Assembly: GCF_014197035.1 (NCBI RefSeq)
Contig: NZ_JACIEU010000018.1
Span: 1 to 64,000 of the forward strand
DNA from: Sphingobium scionense
Lineage (GTDB): Bacteria > Pseudomonadota > Alphaproteobacteria > Sphingomonadales > Sphingomonadaceae
DNA: 64,000 bases
Reading direction: 5' to 3'
Shown: positions 23,160 to 31,138 of the stretch, piece by piece
Numbering within the stretch: the first letter of the stretch is position 1
Layout of the letters: every line of letters begins with the position of its first letter
Notes under the pieces: generated by a model
Told to the model about the DNA's origin: nothing
Databases searched by the model: none
The model's input: the letters and a program-made list of their open reading frames with translations, nothing else
Made by a program: the position numbers and the translations under genes

Positions 23160-23944
23160 GTGAGAAGAAGAACAAGGCGGCAAAGGTCGCGCCCGATCGT
23201 GAAGCCTATTATGCGCGCGCCGTCACTTGGGCGGAAGATGGTCAGGCTTGCTTACGCCAATCCCGGCGCATTGCCTGGATCGTGGCAGGCACTGCTTGCG
23301 GCGTTGCTGTCCTCGCCATCCTGGCGATTGTGTTGATGATGCCGCTCAAGACGGTGGAATCCAACACTTTGCTGGTCGACCGCACCACCGGCTATGTGCA
23401 ATTGCTCAAGGGGGATGGCCGTCAGCGCTTGGCGCCAGACGGGGCTTTGACCCAGTCGCTGCTCGCCCAATATGTGATGGCGCGCGAGGGTTTCGACATT
23501 GCCACGATCCAGGCCGACTATCGCAAAGTGGGTCTCTGGTCTGCCGAGCGGGCGCGCAGCGACTATATGGCGATGATGCCGGCGACCAATCCGGCGAGCC
23601 CATTCCAACGCCTGCCCAGAACCACGATTCTTGCGGTTCGCATAAAGAGCGTTTCGCCGCTGGGCGCCAATGTCGCCCAAGTCCGGTTTGAGACCGAGCG
23701 CAAGGATCAGGGACAGGTCGAAGGTTCGAAGCAGGACTGGGTATCGATTATCCGCTACCGCTTCATTGATGCGCCGATGGCAATGGAGGACCGATTGGTC
23801 AATCCGCTCGGGTTCCAAGTCTTGCGCTACAGGCGTGATCAGGAGGCGCCTGATCCAGTATCGATGAGCAGCGTGTCCATGCAGGTTCCGGCGCGGCCCG
23901 CGCCGCTTCCGCAGACGTCGGCGCTACAGGCGGCCCGGCCATGA
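23156..23944 (+). CDS. virB8: T4SS assembly protein VirB8
   Basis: The 262-residue protein has a short cytoplasmic segment, a single membrane helix (about 43-64, IAWIVAGTACGVAVLAILAI) and a periplasmic NTF2-like domain. Typical VirB8 features are VDRTTGYV, FDIATIQADYRKV and RIKSVSPLGANVAQVRFETE. It nucleates the periplasmic channel with VirB9 and VirB10. It overlaps virB6 (ATGA) and virB9 (ATGA), so translation is coupled on both sides. Confidence 0.93.
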   Translation: MSEKKNKAAKVAPDREAYYARAVTWAEDGQACLRQSRRIAWIVAGTACGVAVLAILAIVLMMPLKTVESNTLLVDRTTGYVQLLKGDGRQRLAPDGALTQSLLAQYVMAREGFDIATIQADYRKVGLWSAERARSDYMAMMPATNPASPFQRLPRTTILAVRIKSVSPLGANVAQVRFETERKDQGQVEGSKQDWVSIIRYRFIDAPMAMEDRLVNPLGFQVLRYRRDQEAPDPVSMSSVSMQVPARPAPLPQTSALQAARP

Positions 23945-24630
23945 TCAAGCCTCTTATATGCTTCATGGCGCTGGCGCTGACTGTTCCGGCTTCCGCGGAG
24001 GTCATCCCACAAGCGTCGCCGGGCGATCCTCGTATCCAGACAGTCGATTATGATACTGACCAGGTCGTTCGCCTGAGCCTTGAACAAGGCTATACGGTCG
24101 CGATCGAGTTTGCGGCGGACGAGCGGGTGGAAAATGTTGCGATCGGCGAGGGGGAGGGTTGGAAAGTGACGCCCAATAAACGGGCTGACCATCTTTTCGT
24201 CAAGCCTGTCGAAGGCGCGCAGGACACCAATCTCATAGTGTTGACCGATGCGCGTCGATACAGCTTCATGCTGGTGCCGGGGGCTGGCTTTGGCACCACT
24301 CCCTTCATCGTCCGCTTTCGTTATGCCGGTATCGATATGGCGCCCCCCACCGTCATAAGTGAGAGCCATGCGACCTTTCGTGTTCGCGGCGCCAAGGAGC
24401 TCATACCAGCCGCCATGTCGGATGATGGCATGGCAACAAGCATTCGATGGGCCGCCGATGTCGCCATCCCGGCAGTCTACGCCATCGATGCACAGGGAGA
24501 TGAAACGCTGATCAATGGTGCCATGCGCGAAGGTGCATTTGTGGTGGATTCCATCGCACCTCAATTCGTTTTCCGTGCTGGCAAGCGCAAGGCGACCGCA
24601 ACGCGGCAAGTCCCGGTGGGCCAGCCATGA
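23941..24630 (+). CDS. virB9: T4SS outer-membrane-complex protein VirB9
   Basis: The 229-residue protein has a signal peptide (MIKPLICFMALALTVPASA). The N-terminal beta domain reads DPRIQTVDYDTDQVVRLSLEQGYTVAIEFAADERVENVAIGE, a clear VirB9/CagX motif. The C-terminal domain (FRVRGAKELIPAAMSDDG ... DEDT-like region) binds VirB10 and normally VirB7. No VirB7 lipoprotein gene is visible between virB8 and virB10, where small ones can hide. Stop overlaps virB10. Confidence 0.93.
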   Translation: MIKPLICFMALALTVPASAEVIPQASPGDPRIQTVDYDTDQVVRLSLEQGYTVAIEFAADERVENVAIGEGEGWKVTPNKRADHLFVKPVEGAQDTNLIVLTDARRYSFMLVPGAGFGTTPFIVRFRYAGIDMAPPTVISESHATFRVRGAKELIPAAMSDDGMATSIRWAADVAIPAVYAIDAQGDETLINGAMREGAFVVDSIAPQFVFRAGKRKATATRQVPVGQP

Positions 24631-25709
24631 ACGACGAACTAGATCCGCGTGCGGCGCTGTCAGCGCGTGACGTGCGACCCATTGTTCGCACTCAACCTGC
24701 AGGGCTTTCCGGCTTTGCCATTGGCGGCATCTGCACCGTTCTTGCAGTTGGGTTGTTTCTCGTTCTGGACAGCAACAGGCGAAACAATGAGCGAATAAAT
24801 GGCCAGGCGGCATCTGCTCAGGGCATCATAGCTTCCCCTCAGCCGCTTGCCCTGCCTTTGCCAGCTCTACCGGTTGCGACACCAACCGTAGTTATACCGA
24901 CCTCCGAACCGATTGTGACGCCGCCACCGGCGGCGACCGTAAACCGCCCTATGTCTCCACGGCAGCCGGTACCCATCTACCAATCCCCTATGGCGCCGAT
25001 ACAGGTTGCTCAAGCCGCATCGCCGCCTCGCGCGAAGGAGGATGGCGACGATTCGCCGTTGATCATCGACTTGGGTGTGGGAGACGGTCTGGGTAACGCC
25101 TCCGCTGCTGCAGGCGCGGCGGGCGATGACCAGGCCGTCCGCGCGAGTGTCATCCGCAATCGCACCAATCTTGTTCCACAAGGTTCGATGATCAATGCGG
25201 TGTTGGAAACGCCGATCGACAGCCGTCGCCCTGGATTGGTGCGGGCAGTAGTCTCGCGTGATGCGCGGGGGTTCGATGGCACGCGTGTCCTCATCCCGCG
25301 CGGTAGCCGACTGATCGGAGAAGCGTCGGGCGACCCCAAGGCCGGGCAAAAGCGTGTCCTGGTAACCTGGACCAGGCTCATCGGGCCCGATGGCGTTGCC
25401 ATCCGCATTGGCTCACCCGCTGCGGATGTGCTGGGTGGCGCGGGTATCGCAGGCAAGGTCAATAATCATTTCTTTGAACGGTTCGGTAATGCGGTGTTGC
25501 AATCTGCCCTCACAATTGGCGTCAATCTTGCGTCCCAACCCAAAGGCAATTCCGTGATCGTCGGCCTGCCGGGGCAGGTCGGTGCCACGGCGCAGAACCT
25601 CCTCCCCAATGTGGATTCCGCTCCGACCGTCAAAGTAGCCCCTGGCGCAGAAATCTCGGTGTTCGTCGCAAAGGATCTCGATTTTAGCGGCACGGGTCTG
25701 CGTCGATGA
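24627..25709 (+). CDS. virB10: T4SS channel protein VirB10
   Basis: The 360-residue protein has a short cytoplasmic head, one membrane helix (about 28-47), a long Pro-rich periplasmic linker (about 65-140) and the C-terminal TrbI/VirB10 beta barrel. Typical motifs are LVPQGSMINAVLETPIDS, RPGLVRAVVSRDARGFDG and RVLIPRGSRLIGE. It spans both membranes and senses the ATPases. Overlap with virB9 and virB11 is 4 bp each. Confidence 0.95.
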   Translation: MNDELDPRAALSARDVRPIVRTQPAGLSGFAIGGICTVLAVGLFLVLDSNRRNNERINGQAASAQGIIASPQPLALPLPALPVATPTVVIPTSEPIVTPPPAATVNRPMSPRQPVPIYQSPMAPIQVAQAASPPRAKEDGDDSPLIIDLGVGDGLGNASAAAGAAGDDQAVRASVIRNRTNLVPQGSMINAVLETPIDSRRPGLVRAVVSRDARGFDGTRVLIPRGSRLIGEASGDPKAGQKRVLVTWTRLIGPDGVAIRIGSPAADVLGGAGIAGKVNNHFFERFGNAVLQSALTIGVNLASQPKGNSVIVGLPGQVGATAQNLLPNVDSAPTVKVAPGAEISVFVAKDLDFSGTGLRR

Positions 25710-26710
25710 TGGATGGCGGTGCGTGCATGACAGATGCTAGGACGAATTCAGCGATCTCGGACTATCCATTTCTCGACGCCTATCTTTCCCCAATCTCGGA
25801 TGTGCTCGTCCAACCTGACGTAACCGATATCTACATCAACCACCCTGGCGAGATATGGATTGAGCGGCTGGGCGGCGGCATTGCCCGATCAGTGGTGCCA
25901 GCGCTCACGGAAGCCACACTTTGGCGTCTGGCACGCCAAATTGCGAGCCTGTCCCATCAAGGCATCAACAGAGAACATCCGCTGCTCGCCGCCCGCTTAC
26001 CCGATGGGTCGCGTGTGCAGATCGTCGCGCCGCCGGCGACCAGGGGGCCGCTGGCGCTTGCCATAAGGCGGCACATATCATCCAACCTCACATTGGAAGA
26101 TTATGCTCTGAATGGTGCGTTTGATGGGCCGGAGGAGCAAGAGATCACGCAAGCGATTGCCGAGACGGATGATCGTGTCGCCATGCTCTCCGAGGCCGTG
26201 CGCCAGCGTAAGACAATATTGATTTCCGGTGGCACATCGACCGGCAAGACGACTTTCCTTGGCGCATTGATGCGTAAGATACCTACCGATGAGCGATTGA
26301 TCCTCATTGAGGATACGCCCGAGCTACAGCCTGATCACGCCAATGCCGTGGGCCTTGTCGCGGTTAAAGGCGAACTGGGGGAAGCAAAGGTCACTACTGA
26401 CGATCTTCTCCAGGCATCCCTACGTATGCGGCCGGATCGGATCATCCTGGGAGAATTGCGGGGCGGTGAGGCCTATACATTCCTACGCGCGATCAATACC
26501 GGTCATCCCGGCTCCATGACGACGATACACGCCGACAGCCCTGCTAAGGCGATCGAGCAACTGGCGTTGATCATTCTGCAATCGGGGACCCAGCTAAAGC
26601 GCGAAGATATTCTGCACTATGTGCGCAGCACCGTGGATATTTTTGTGCAGCTTGAGCGACGGAACGGGAAGCGCGTCGTTCGGACTATCGCCCAAAAAGG
26701 CGAAATCTGA
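25706..26710 (+). CDS. virB11: T4SS traffic ATPase VirB11
   Basis: The 334-residue protein (possibly starting at ATG 25727) is a hexameric secretion ATPase. The N-terminal domain contains VTDIYINHPGEIWIERLGG. The RecA-like domain has Walker A GGTSTGKTT, the LIEDTPEL Walker B-like/Asp box, the MRPDRIILGELRGGEAY motif and the TGHPGSMTTIHADS His box. It is the last gene of the virB operon. No virD4 follows; instead 163 bp lead to tRNA-Glu. Confidence 0.95.
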   Translation: MMDGGACMTDARTNSAISDYPFLDAYLSPISDVLVQPDVTDIYINHPGEIWIERLGGGIARSVVPALTEATLWRLARQIASLSHQGINREHPLLAARLPDGSRVQIVAPPATRGPLALAIRRHISSNLTLEDYALNGAFDGPEEQEITQAIAETDDRVAMLSEAVRQRKTILISGGTSTGKTTFLGALMRKIPTDERLILIEDTPELQPDHANAVGLVAVKGELGEAKVTTDDLLQASLRMRPDRIILGELRGGEAYTFLRAINTGHPGSMTTIHADSPAKAIEQLALIILQSGTQLKREDILHYVRSTVDIFVQLERRNGKRVVRTIAQKGEI

Positions 26711-26873
26711 ATCGCTTCGGATTTCAGCGAACCTCTCTGGATTTGCGCAGGGCTGTCTCGATAGATCGCGAATCGGTTCAACATGTCCCAACCAAATTGT
26801 GGGAACACATGTGGGGGTGAATTTTCGAGATTGTTAATTTATCAGCCAATGTCAAAGCACTAAGGCGCTTGAC
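26711..26873. other. Predicted integration junction next to tRNA-Glu
   Basis: The stretch between virB11 and the 3' end of tRNA-Glu is AT-richer than both sides. It holds a partly palindromic segment (TGTCCCAA, CCAAA, TTGTGGGAACA; about 26784-26806), flanked by two ACATGT copies. Elements often integrate into tRNA 3' ends, and all accessory genes lie on that side. No second copy of the tRNA end was noticed in the window, so the other attachment site would be left of it. No terminator with a T-run was seen. Confidence 0.5.
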
Positions 26874-26948
26874 TGGTGACCCCTACGGGAATCGAACCCG
26901 TGTTTCAGCCGTGAAAGGGCCGCGTCCTAACCGCTAGACGAAGGGGCC
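26874..26948 (-). tRNA. tRNA-Glu (anticodon TTC)
   Basis: On the minus strand the gene begins GGCCCCTTCGTCTAG and ends AGGGGTCACCA, with CCA encoded. The acceptor stem (GGCCCCT / AGGGGTC, one G-U) pairs fully. The anticodon loop CTTTCAC gives UUC, and the T-arm has GGTTCGAATCC. The 3' end faces the accessory region, the usual side for tRNA-targeted integration. Confidence 0.97.
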
Positions 26949-27049
26949 GTTCGTTGTCGCCGCCGTGGCAGCGCTGCGAAGCGAGGGCGCAATTAGGCGG
27001 GGACGGCGAAAGGGTCAACCCCCTAACGCCAAGAAAATTGCAATCTTTC

Positions 27050-28816
27050 TCAATCCGCCCAGGCGGCGTCCTCCAGATGCAGCTCTGCCGCGGGTCGGCT
27101 GCCCCAATCATCGATCTTCGCACGGCCTGCCACCCACAGGCGGCGATCACGCGGCGCCCCCAGAATCGCCTGGCCCAGTTCCGAATCGGCCTTGCGAAAG
27201 GCGATCGTTTTGATCGACCGGCCGTCATCGCCCGCCATGATCGCGCGCAAATGGCCATTGCCGACGACATCCGCCTTGATCACGCGCATCGGGCCGGCGG
27301 CGATCAGCGGCGCGGGCCAGCCCGCGCCATAGGGGCCGCCCGCCTCGATCGCGGCGACGAAGTCGGGATTGACCCCGGCTGGCGCAAGCACCGCATCGAT
27401 CAGCAAAGCGCGATCGTCGCGGGCACGAGCGACGGCAGCCGACAGCCGCTCATCCAGGAAGTCGGCCAGCGCATTGACCTTGTCCGCCATCACGGTAAGC
27501 CCTGCCGCCATCGCATGACCGCCGCCCGCGACCAGCAGGCCGCTATCCTTGGCCGCCAGCACCGCCGCGCCCAGATCGACGCCGGAAATGGACCGGCCCG
27601 ACCCCTTGCCCACGCCATCCTCGTCCAGCGCGACGACGATGGCGGGGCGACCGGCCCGTTCCTTGAGACGCCCGGCGACGATGCCGATGACGCCGGGATG
27701 CCAGCCGGGTCCTGCGACCAGCGCCACGGCGCGATTGCCCTGCGCCCCGAGCAATTCTTCCGCCTGTTCCTGCACGATCGATTCGATCGCGCGCCGTTCC
27801 TCGTTCAGCCGGTCCAGTTCGGCAGCGATTCGCACGGCCTCCGCCGGATCTTCGGTGGTCAGCAGCTGCACCCCCAGATCCGCCTTGCCGACGCGCCCGC
27901 CGGCATTGATGCGCGGCCCCAGCGCGAAGCCGAGATCATGGCAAAGCGGCGCGCGATTCAACCGGCTGGCATCCATCAAGGCAGCGAGGCCGATATTGCG
28001 CCGCTTGGCCATGACCTTGAGCCCCTGCGCCACGAAGGCGCGGTTGAGCCCTTTCAGCTGCGCGACGTCGGCGACGGTGCCCAGCGCGACGATATCGAGC
28101 AACTCCATGATCGCCGGTTCCGGCCGGGTCGCGAACCAGCCGCGGGCGCGCAGCGTCCGCAGCAAGGCCGCGCCCAGCAGGAAGGCCATGCCGACGGCGG
28201 CGAGATGGCCATGGATGGCGGCGTCGGCATTCTCATCCAGCCGGTTGGGATTGACCAGGGCCAGCGCCACCGGCAGCGCCGCCGCGCATTTATGATGATC
28301 GACGACGACGACATCGACCCCGGCCGCCTTCGCCATGTCGAGCGCCTCGAACGCCTGCGCGCCGCAATCGACGGTGACGATCAGCTGCGCCCCTTCGCCT
28401 GCGAGCCGCACCAGCGCCTCGCCCGAGGGGCCATAGCCCTCCATCAGCCGGTCGGGGATATAGGGCCGGGCATCCAGGCCAATGTCACGCAACAGCCGGA
28501 TCAACAGCGCCGCACTGGTCGCGCCGTCGACGTCATAATCGCCGAAGATGCGCACATCCTCGCCCCGCTGGACCGCATCGGCCAGCCGCTCGGCAGCCGC
28601 ATCCATGTCGCGGAACAGGCTGGGGTCGGGCATGAAATGGCGGATGGTCGGGTTGCGATGCGCCTCCACCCCGTCGGGCGGGCAGCCACGCGCCAGCAGC
28701 AGTTGCGCCACCAGATCATCGGGCTGATAACCGGGCGAACGTGCATCCGCCCCCAGGCCGCGCCAGCGCCAAGGCTGGCCAGTGATCGATCGGGCAATGT
28801 TCAGCGCAAATGTCAT
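27050..28816 (-). CDS. recJ: Single-stranded-DNA-specific exonuclease RecJ
   Basis: The 588-residue protein, normal for RecJ, digests single-stranded DNA 5' to 3' in recombination and mismatch repair. The DHH domain has GDYDVDG (D93, D95) and VVDHHKC (D173-H174-H175). The DHHA1 domain has GRVGKADLGVQLL and SGRSISGVDLGAAV-like and GGHAMAAG motifs. An OB-like C-terminal region follows. It is a single gene divergent from tamA. Confidence 0.96.
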   Translation of the reverse strand: MTFALNIARSITGQPWRWRGLGADARSPGYQPDDLVAQLLLARGCPPDGVEAHRNPTIRHFMPDPSLFRDMDAAAERLADAVQRGEDVRIFGDYDVDGATSAALLIRLLRDIGLDARPYIPDRLMEGYGPSGEALVRLAGEGAQLIVTVDCGAQAFEALDMAKAAGVDVVVVDHHKCAAALPVALALVNPNRLDENADAAIHGHLAAVGMAFLLGAALLRTLRARGWFATRPEPAIMELLDIVALGTVADVAQLKGLNRAFVAQGLKVMAKRRNIGLAALMDASRLNRAPLCHDLGFALGPRINAGGRVGKADLGVQLLTTEDPAEAVRIAAELDRLNEERRAIESIVQEQAEELLGAQGNRAVALVAGPGWHPGVIGIVAGRLKERAGRPAIVVALDEDGVGKGSGRSISGVDLGAAVLAAKDSGLLVAGGGHAMAAGLTVMADKVNALADFLDERLSAAVARARDDRALLIDAVLAPAGVNPDFVAAIEAGGPYGAGWPAPLIAAGPMRVIKADVVGNGHLRAIMAGDDGRSIKTIAFRKADSELGQAILGAPRDRRLWVAGRAKIDDWGSRPAAELHLEDAAWAD

Positions 28817-28966
28817 GAGACGGCTCTAGACCGGCCGGGGCACCGATGGAAGCACTGCACCGCCGGGCGAAATCGTCACGCAGGCGGAACCGTCGCAAGT
28901 CATTGGGCGTGTTGCCAGTTTGCCGGACATATGGGATGCCCGGTGCGAAAGGGGCATCGCAGACAG

Positions 28967-31138
28967 ATGAAGAAGCGGCAGGCGAGATATGTTCGGCATG
29001 CGCTGGGCATGATCATGGCAGCCGCCTCTCCCCTGCCCCTGATGGCGCAGACGGTTCCGGCCAGCGCCCCCAGCACCACAGCGCCCGCCGACGAAGAACC
29101 GATCCTGCCCGACGACGAGTTCAACGCGCGCCTGCCCGGCGCCAGCAGCGTCGACGACAAGGCCAGCAATAGCGGGACCGACAGCAAGGCCGCCTTGCCC
29201 TCGATCGACGACTGGCTCGACCAGCAGATGCCGGCCCAGGGCAATGCCCAGGGCAGCGCGCCGGCCAGCGGCACGGCGCCCGCGACCGGCGCCGAACTGC
29301 CCCCCGCCACCGAACCGCCGGTCGAAACCGAACTGGCCCAGCCGCTGCCCGCGCTCGACAGCGTCACCGTGCCGGAAAATGTCGCCGATGATGACAGCGA
29401 CGAAAAGACACCCGAGGTCCGCTACGCGACCCAGCTCGACGGTTTCGGCAAGACCGGTCTGGAGGATGAGTTCCGCGCCGCGTCAGCCCTGGTCGACGGC
29501 AAGGGCAAGGCCGAGACCGCATCGATGGTGCAGCAGCGCGCCCAGGCCGACGAGCAACTGGCGGTGCGGCTGTTCCATTCGGAGGGCTATTATGATGCCA
29601 CCGCCCTCGCCTCGCTCGACCAGCAGCAGGATGGCACGCTGAAGGCAATCCTGTCGGTAACGCCGGGCAAGCGCTACAAGATCAACGAGATCGTCATCCA
29701 TGCGCCCGAAACCATCCCGCCCGGCCTGATCCGCGACAGCCTGACCTTGAAGACCGGCGATTATATCGTCGCCACCGCTGTAGAGGCGGCAGAGGCCAAT
29801 GTCGCGCTCAAGCTGCCGGAACAGGGCTATGCCTTCGCCAGGATCGGCGACCGCGACATCTTGCTCGATCCCGCGACCGTGACCGGCGACTATACGCTGC
29901 CGGTCGAGCCGGGCCCGCGCGGCACATTCCGCACCATTACCACCAGCGGCGAGAAGCAGGCGTTCGGCGCCGATCATATGGCGGTGATCGCCCGCTTCGA
30001 CAAAGGCGACCTCTATGACAGCCGCAAGGTCGACGATCTGCGCAAGGCGCTGGTCGCCACCGGCCTGTTCGCCAGCGTCGCCGTCGATCCGGTCCAGACC
30101 GGCGAGCCCGGCCCGGATGGCACCGAATATGTCGACCTGCATGTCGATCAGGAAGCCGGCCCGGCCCGGCGGCTGGCCGGCGAACTGGGCTATGGCACCG
30201 GACAGGGCTTCCGCGCCGAAGGCAGCTGGACCCATCGCAACCTGTTCCCGCCCGAAGGAGCCCTGATCGCCAGCGTCATCGCCGGCACCCAGGAGCAGGG
30301 CGTATCGGGCACCTTCCGCCGGTCCAACGCGGGCAAGCGCGACAAGACCTTCCAGGCCGGCGCCGGCGTCAACCACCAGAAATATGACGCCTATGAAGCC
30401 TTCACCCTGGGCCTCAACGCCAGCTGGTCGCGCCAGTCGACGCCGATCTTCCAGAAGCGCTGGACCTATACCTATGGCGGCGAAATCCTGCTTTCGAACG
30501 AAAATACCACGATCGACGAAAGCGGCGAAAACAAGCGGCTGACCTATTTCATCGGCGCCCTGCCGGTGCAGGTCGGCTATGACCGCTCCAACGACCTGCT
30601 CAACCCCACCAGCGGCTTCCGCGCCAATCTGCGCGTGTCGCCCGAAGCGTCGTTGCAGGGCAATGTCTCGCCCTATGTCCGCGCCAGCTTCGACCTGGCC
30701 GGCTATTATCCGATTTCCGACAGTTTCGTGCTCGCGGCGCGGACCAAGATCGGCACGATCAACGGCGTCGCCCGCGACGATGTCGCCCCTTCGCGGCGCA
30801 TCTATGCCGGCGGTGGCGGATCGGTGCGCGGCTATGGCTATCAGGAACTGGGGCCAAAGGACGCGAACAATGATCCGATCGGCGGCCGCTCGGTCAATGA
30901 ATTTGCGGTCGAGGGCCGCTATCGCTTCGGCAATTATGGCGTCGTAGCCTTCGTCGATGCGGGCCAGGTCTATGAAAGCCAGATCCCGCAATTTTCCGAC
31001 ATCCGCTATGGCGTGGGCCTGGGCGGACGTTTCTACACCAATTTCGGACCCTTCCGCGCAGATATAGCCATGCCGATCAACCGCCAGCCCGGTGAATCCA
31101 AATTCGCCCTCTACATCGGCATCGGACAGGCCTTCTGA
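28967..31138 (+). CDS. tamA: Outer-membrane translocation protein TamA
   Basis: About 723 residues from ATG 28967. The signal peptide is RHALGMIMAAASPLPLMAQ. A long Ala/Pro/Asp-rich linker (about 25-150) is less usual for the family. POTRA domains follow (LFHSEGYYDATALASLDQQQDGTLKAILSVTPG ... INEIVIHAPETIPPG), then the Omp85 beta barrel. The barrel includes GGGGSVRGYGYQELGP, the conserved VRGY/F motif of strand 6, and ends on a Phe. Its stop shares a base with the tamB start. Together they assemble outer-membrane proteins or move phospholipids. Confidence 0.92.
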   Translation: MKKRQARYVRHALGMIMAAASPLPLMAQTVPASAPSTTAPADEEPILPDDEFNARLPGASSVDDKASNSGTDSKAALPSIDDWLDQQMPAQGNAQGSAPASGTAPATGAELPPATEPPVETELAQPLPALDSVTVPENVADDDSDEKTPEVRYATQLDGFGKTGLEDEFRAASALVDGKGKAETASMVQQRAQADEQLAVRLFHSEGYYDATALASLDQQQDGTLKAILSVTPGKRYKINEIVIHAPETIPPGLIRDSLTLKTGDYIVATAVEAAEANVALKLPEQGYAFARIGDRDILLDPATVTGDYTLPVEPGPRGTFRTITTSGEKQAFGADHMAVIARFDKGDLYDSRKVDDLRKALVATGLFASVAVDPVQTGEPGPDGTEYVDLHVDQEAGPARRLAGELGYGTGQGFRAEGSWTHRNLFPPEGALIASVIAGTQEQGVSGTFRRSNAGKRDKTFQAGAGVNHQKYDAYEAFTLGLNASWSRQSTPIFQKRWTYTYGGEILLSNENTTIDESGENKRLTYFIGALPVQVGYDRSNDLLNPTSGFRANLRVSPEASLQGNVSPYVRASFDLAGYYPISDSFVLAARTKIGTINGVARDDVAPSRRIYAGGGGSVRGYGYQELGPKDANNDPIGGRSVNEFAVEGRYRFGNYGVVAFVDAGQVYESQIPQFSDIRYGVGLGGRFYTNFGPFRADIAMPINRQPGESKFALYIGIGQAF

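Noticed and set aside
26954..28966. The tamA frame stays open far upstream, through 26954, opposite recJ.
   Set aside because: The upstream part is the antisense of recJ, with biased composition and no domain. ATG 28967 gives a signal peptide and normal TamA length.
29483..30991. A 502-codon minus-strand open frame.
   Set aside because: Antisense to the TamA barrel; Ala/Gly/Asp-rich composition from the complementary strand of GC-rich codons.
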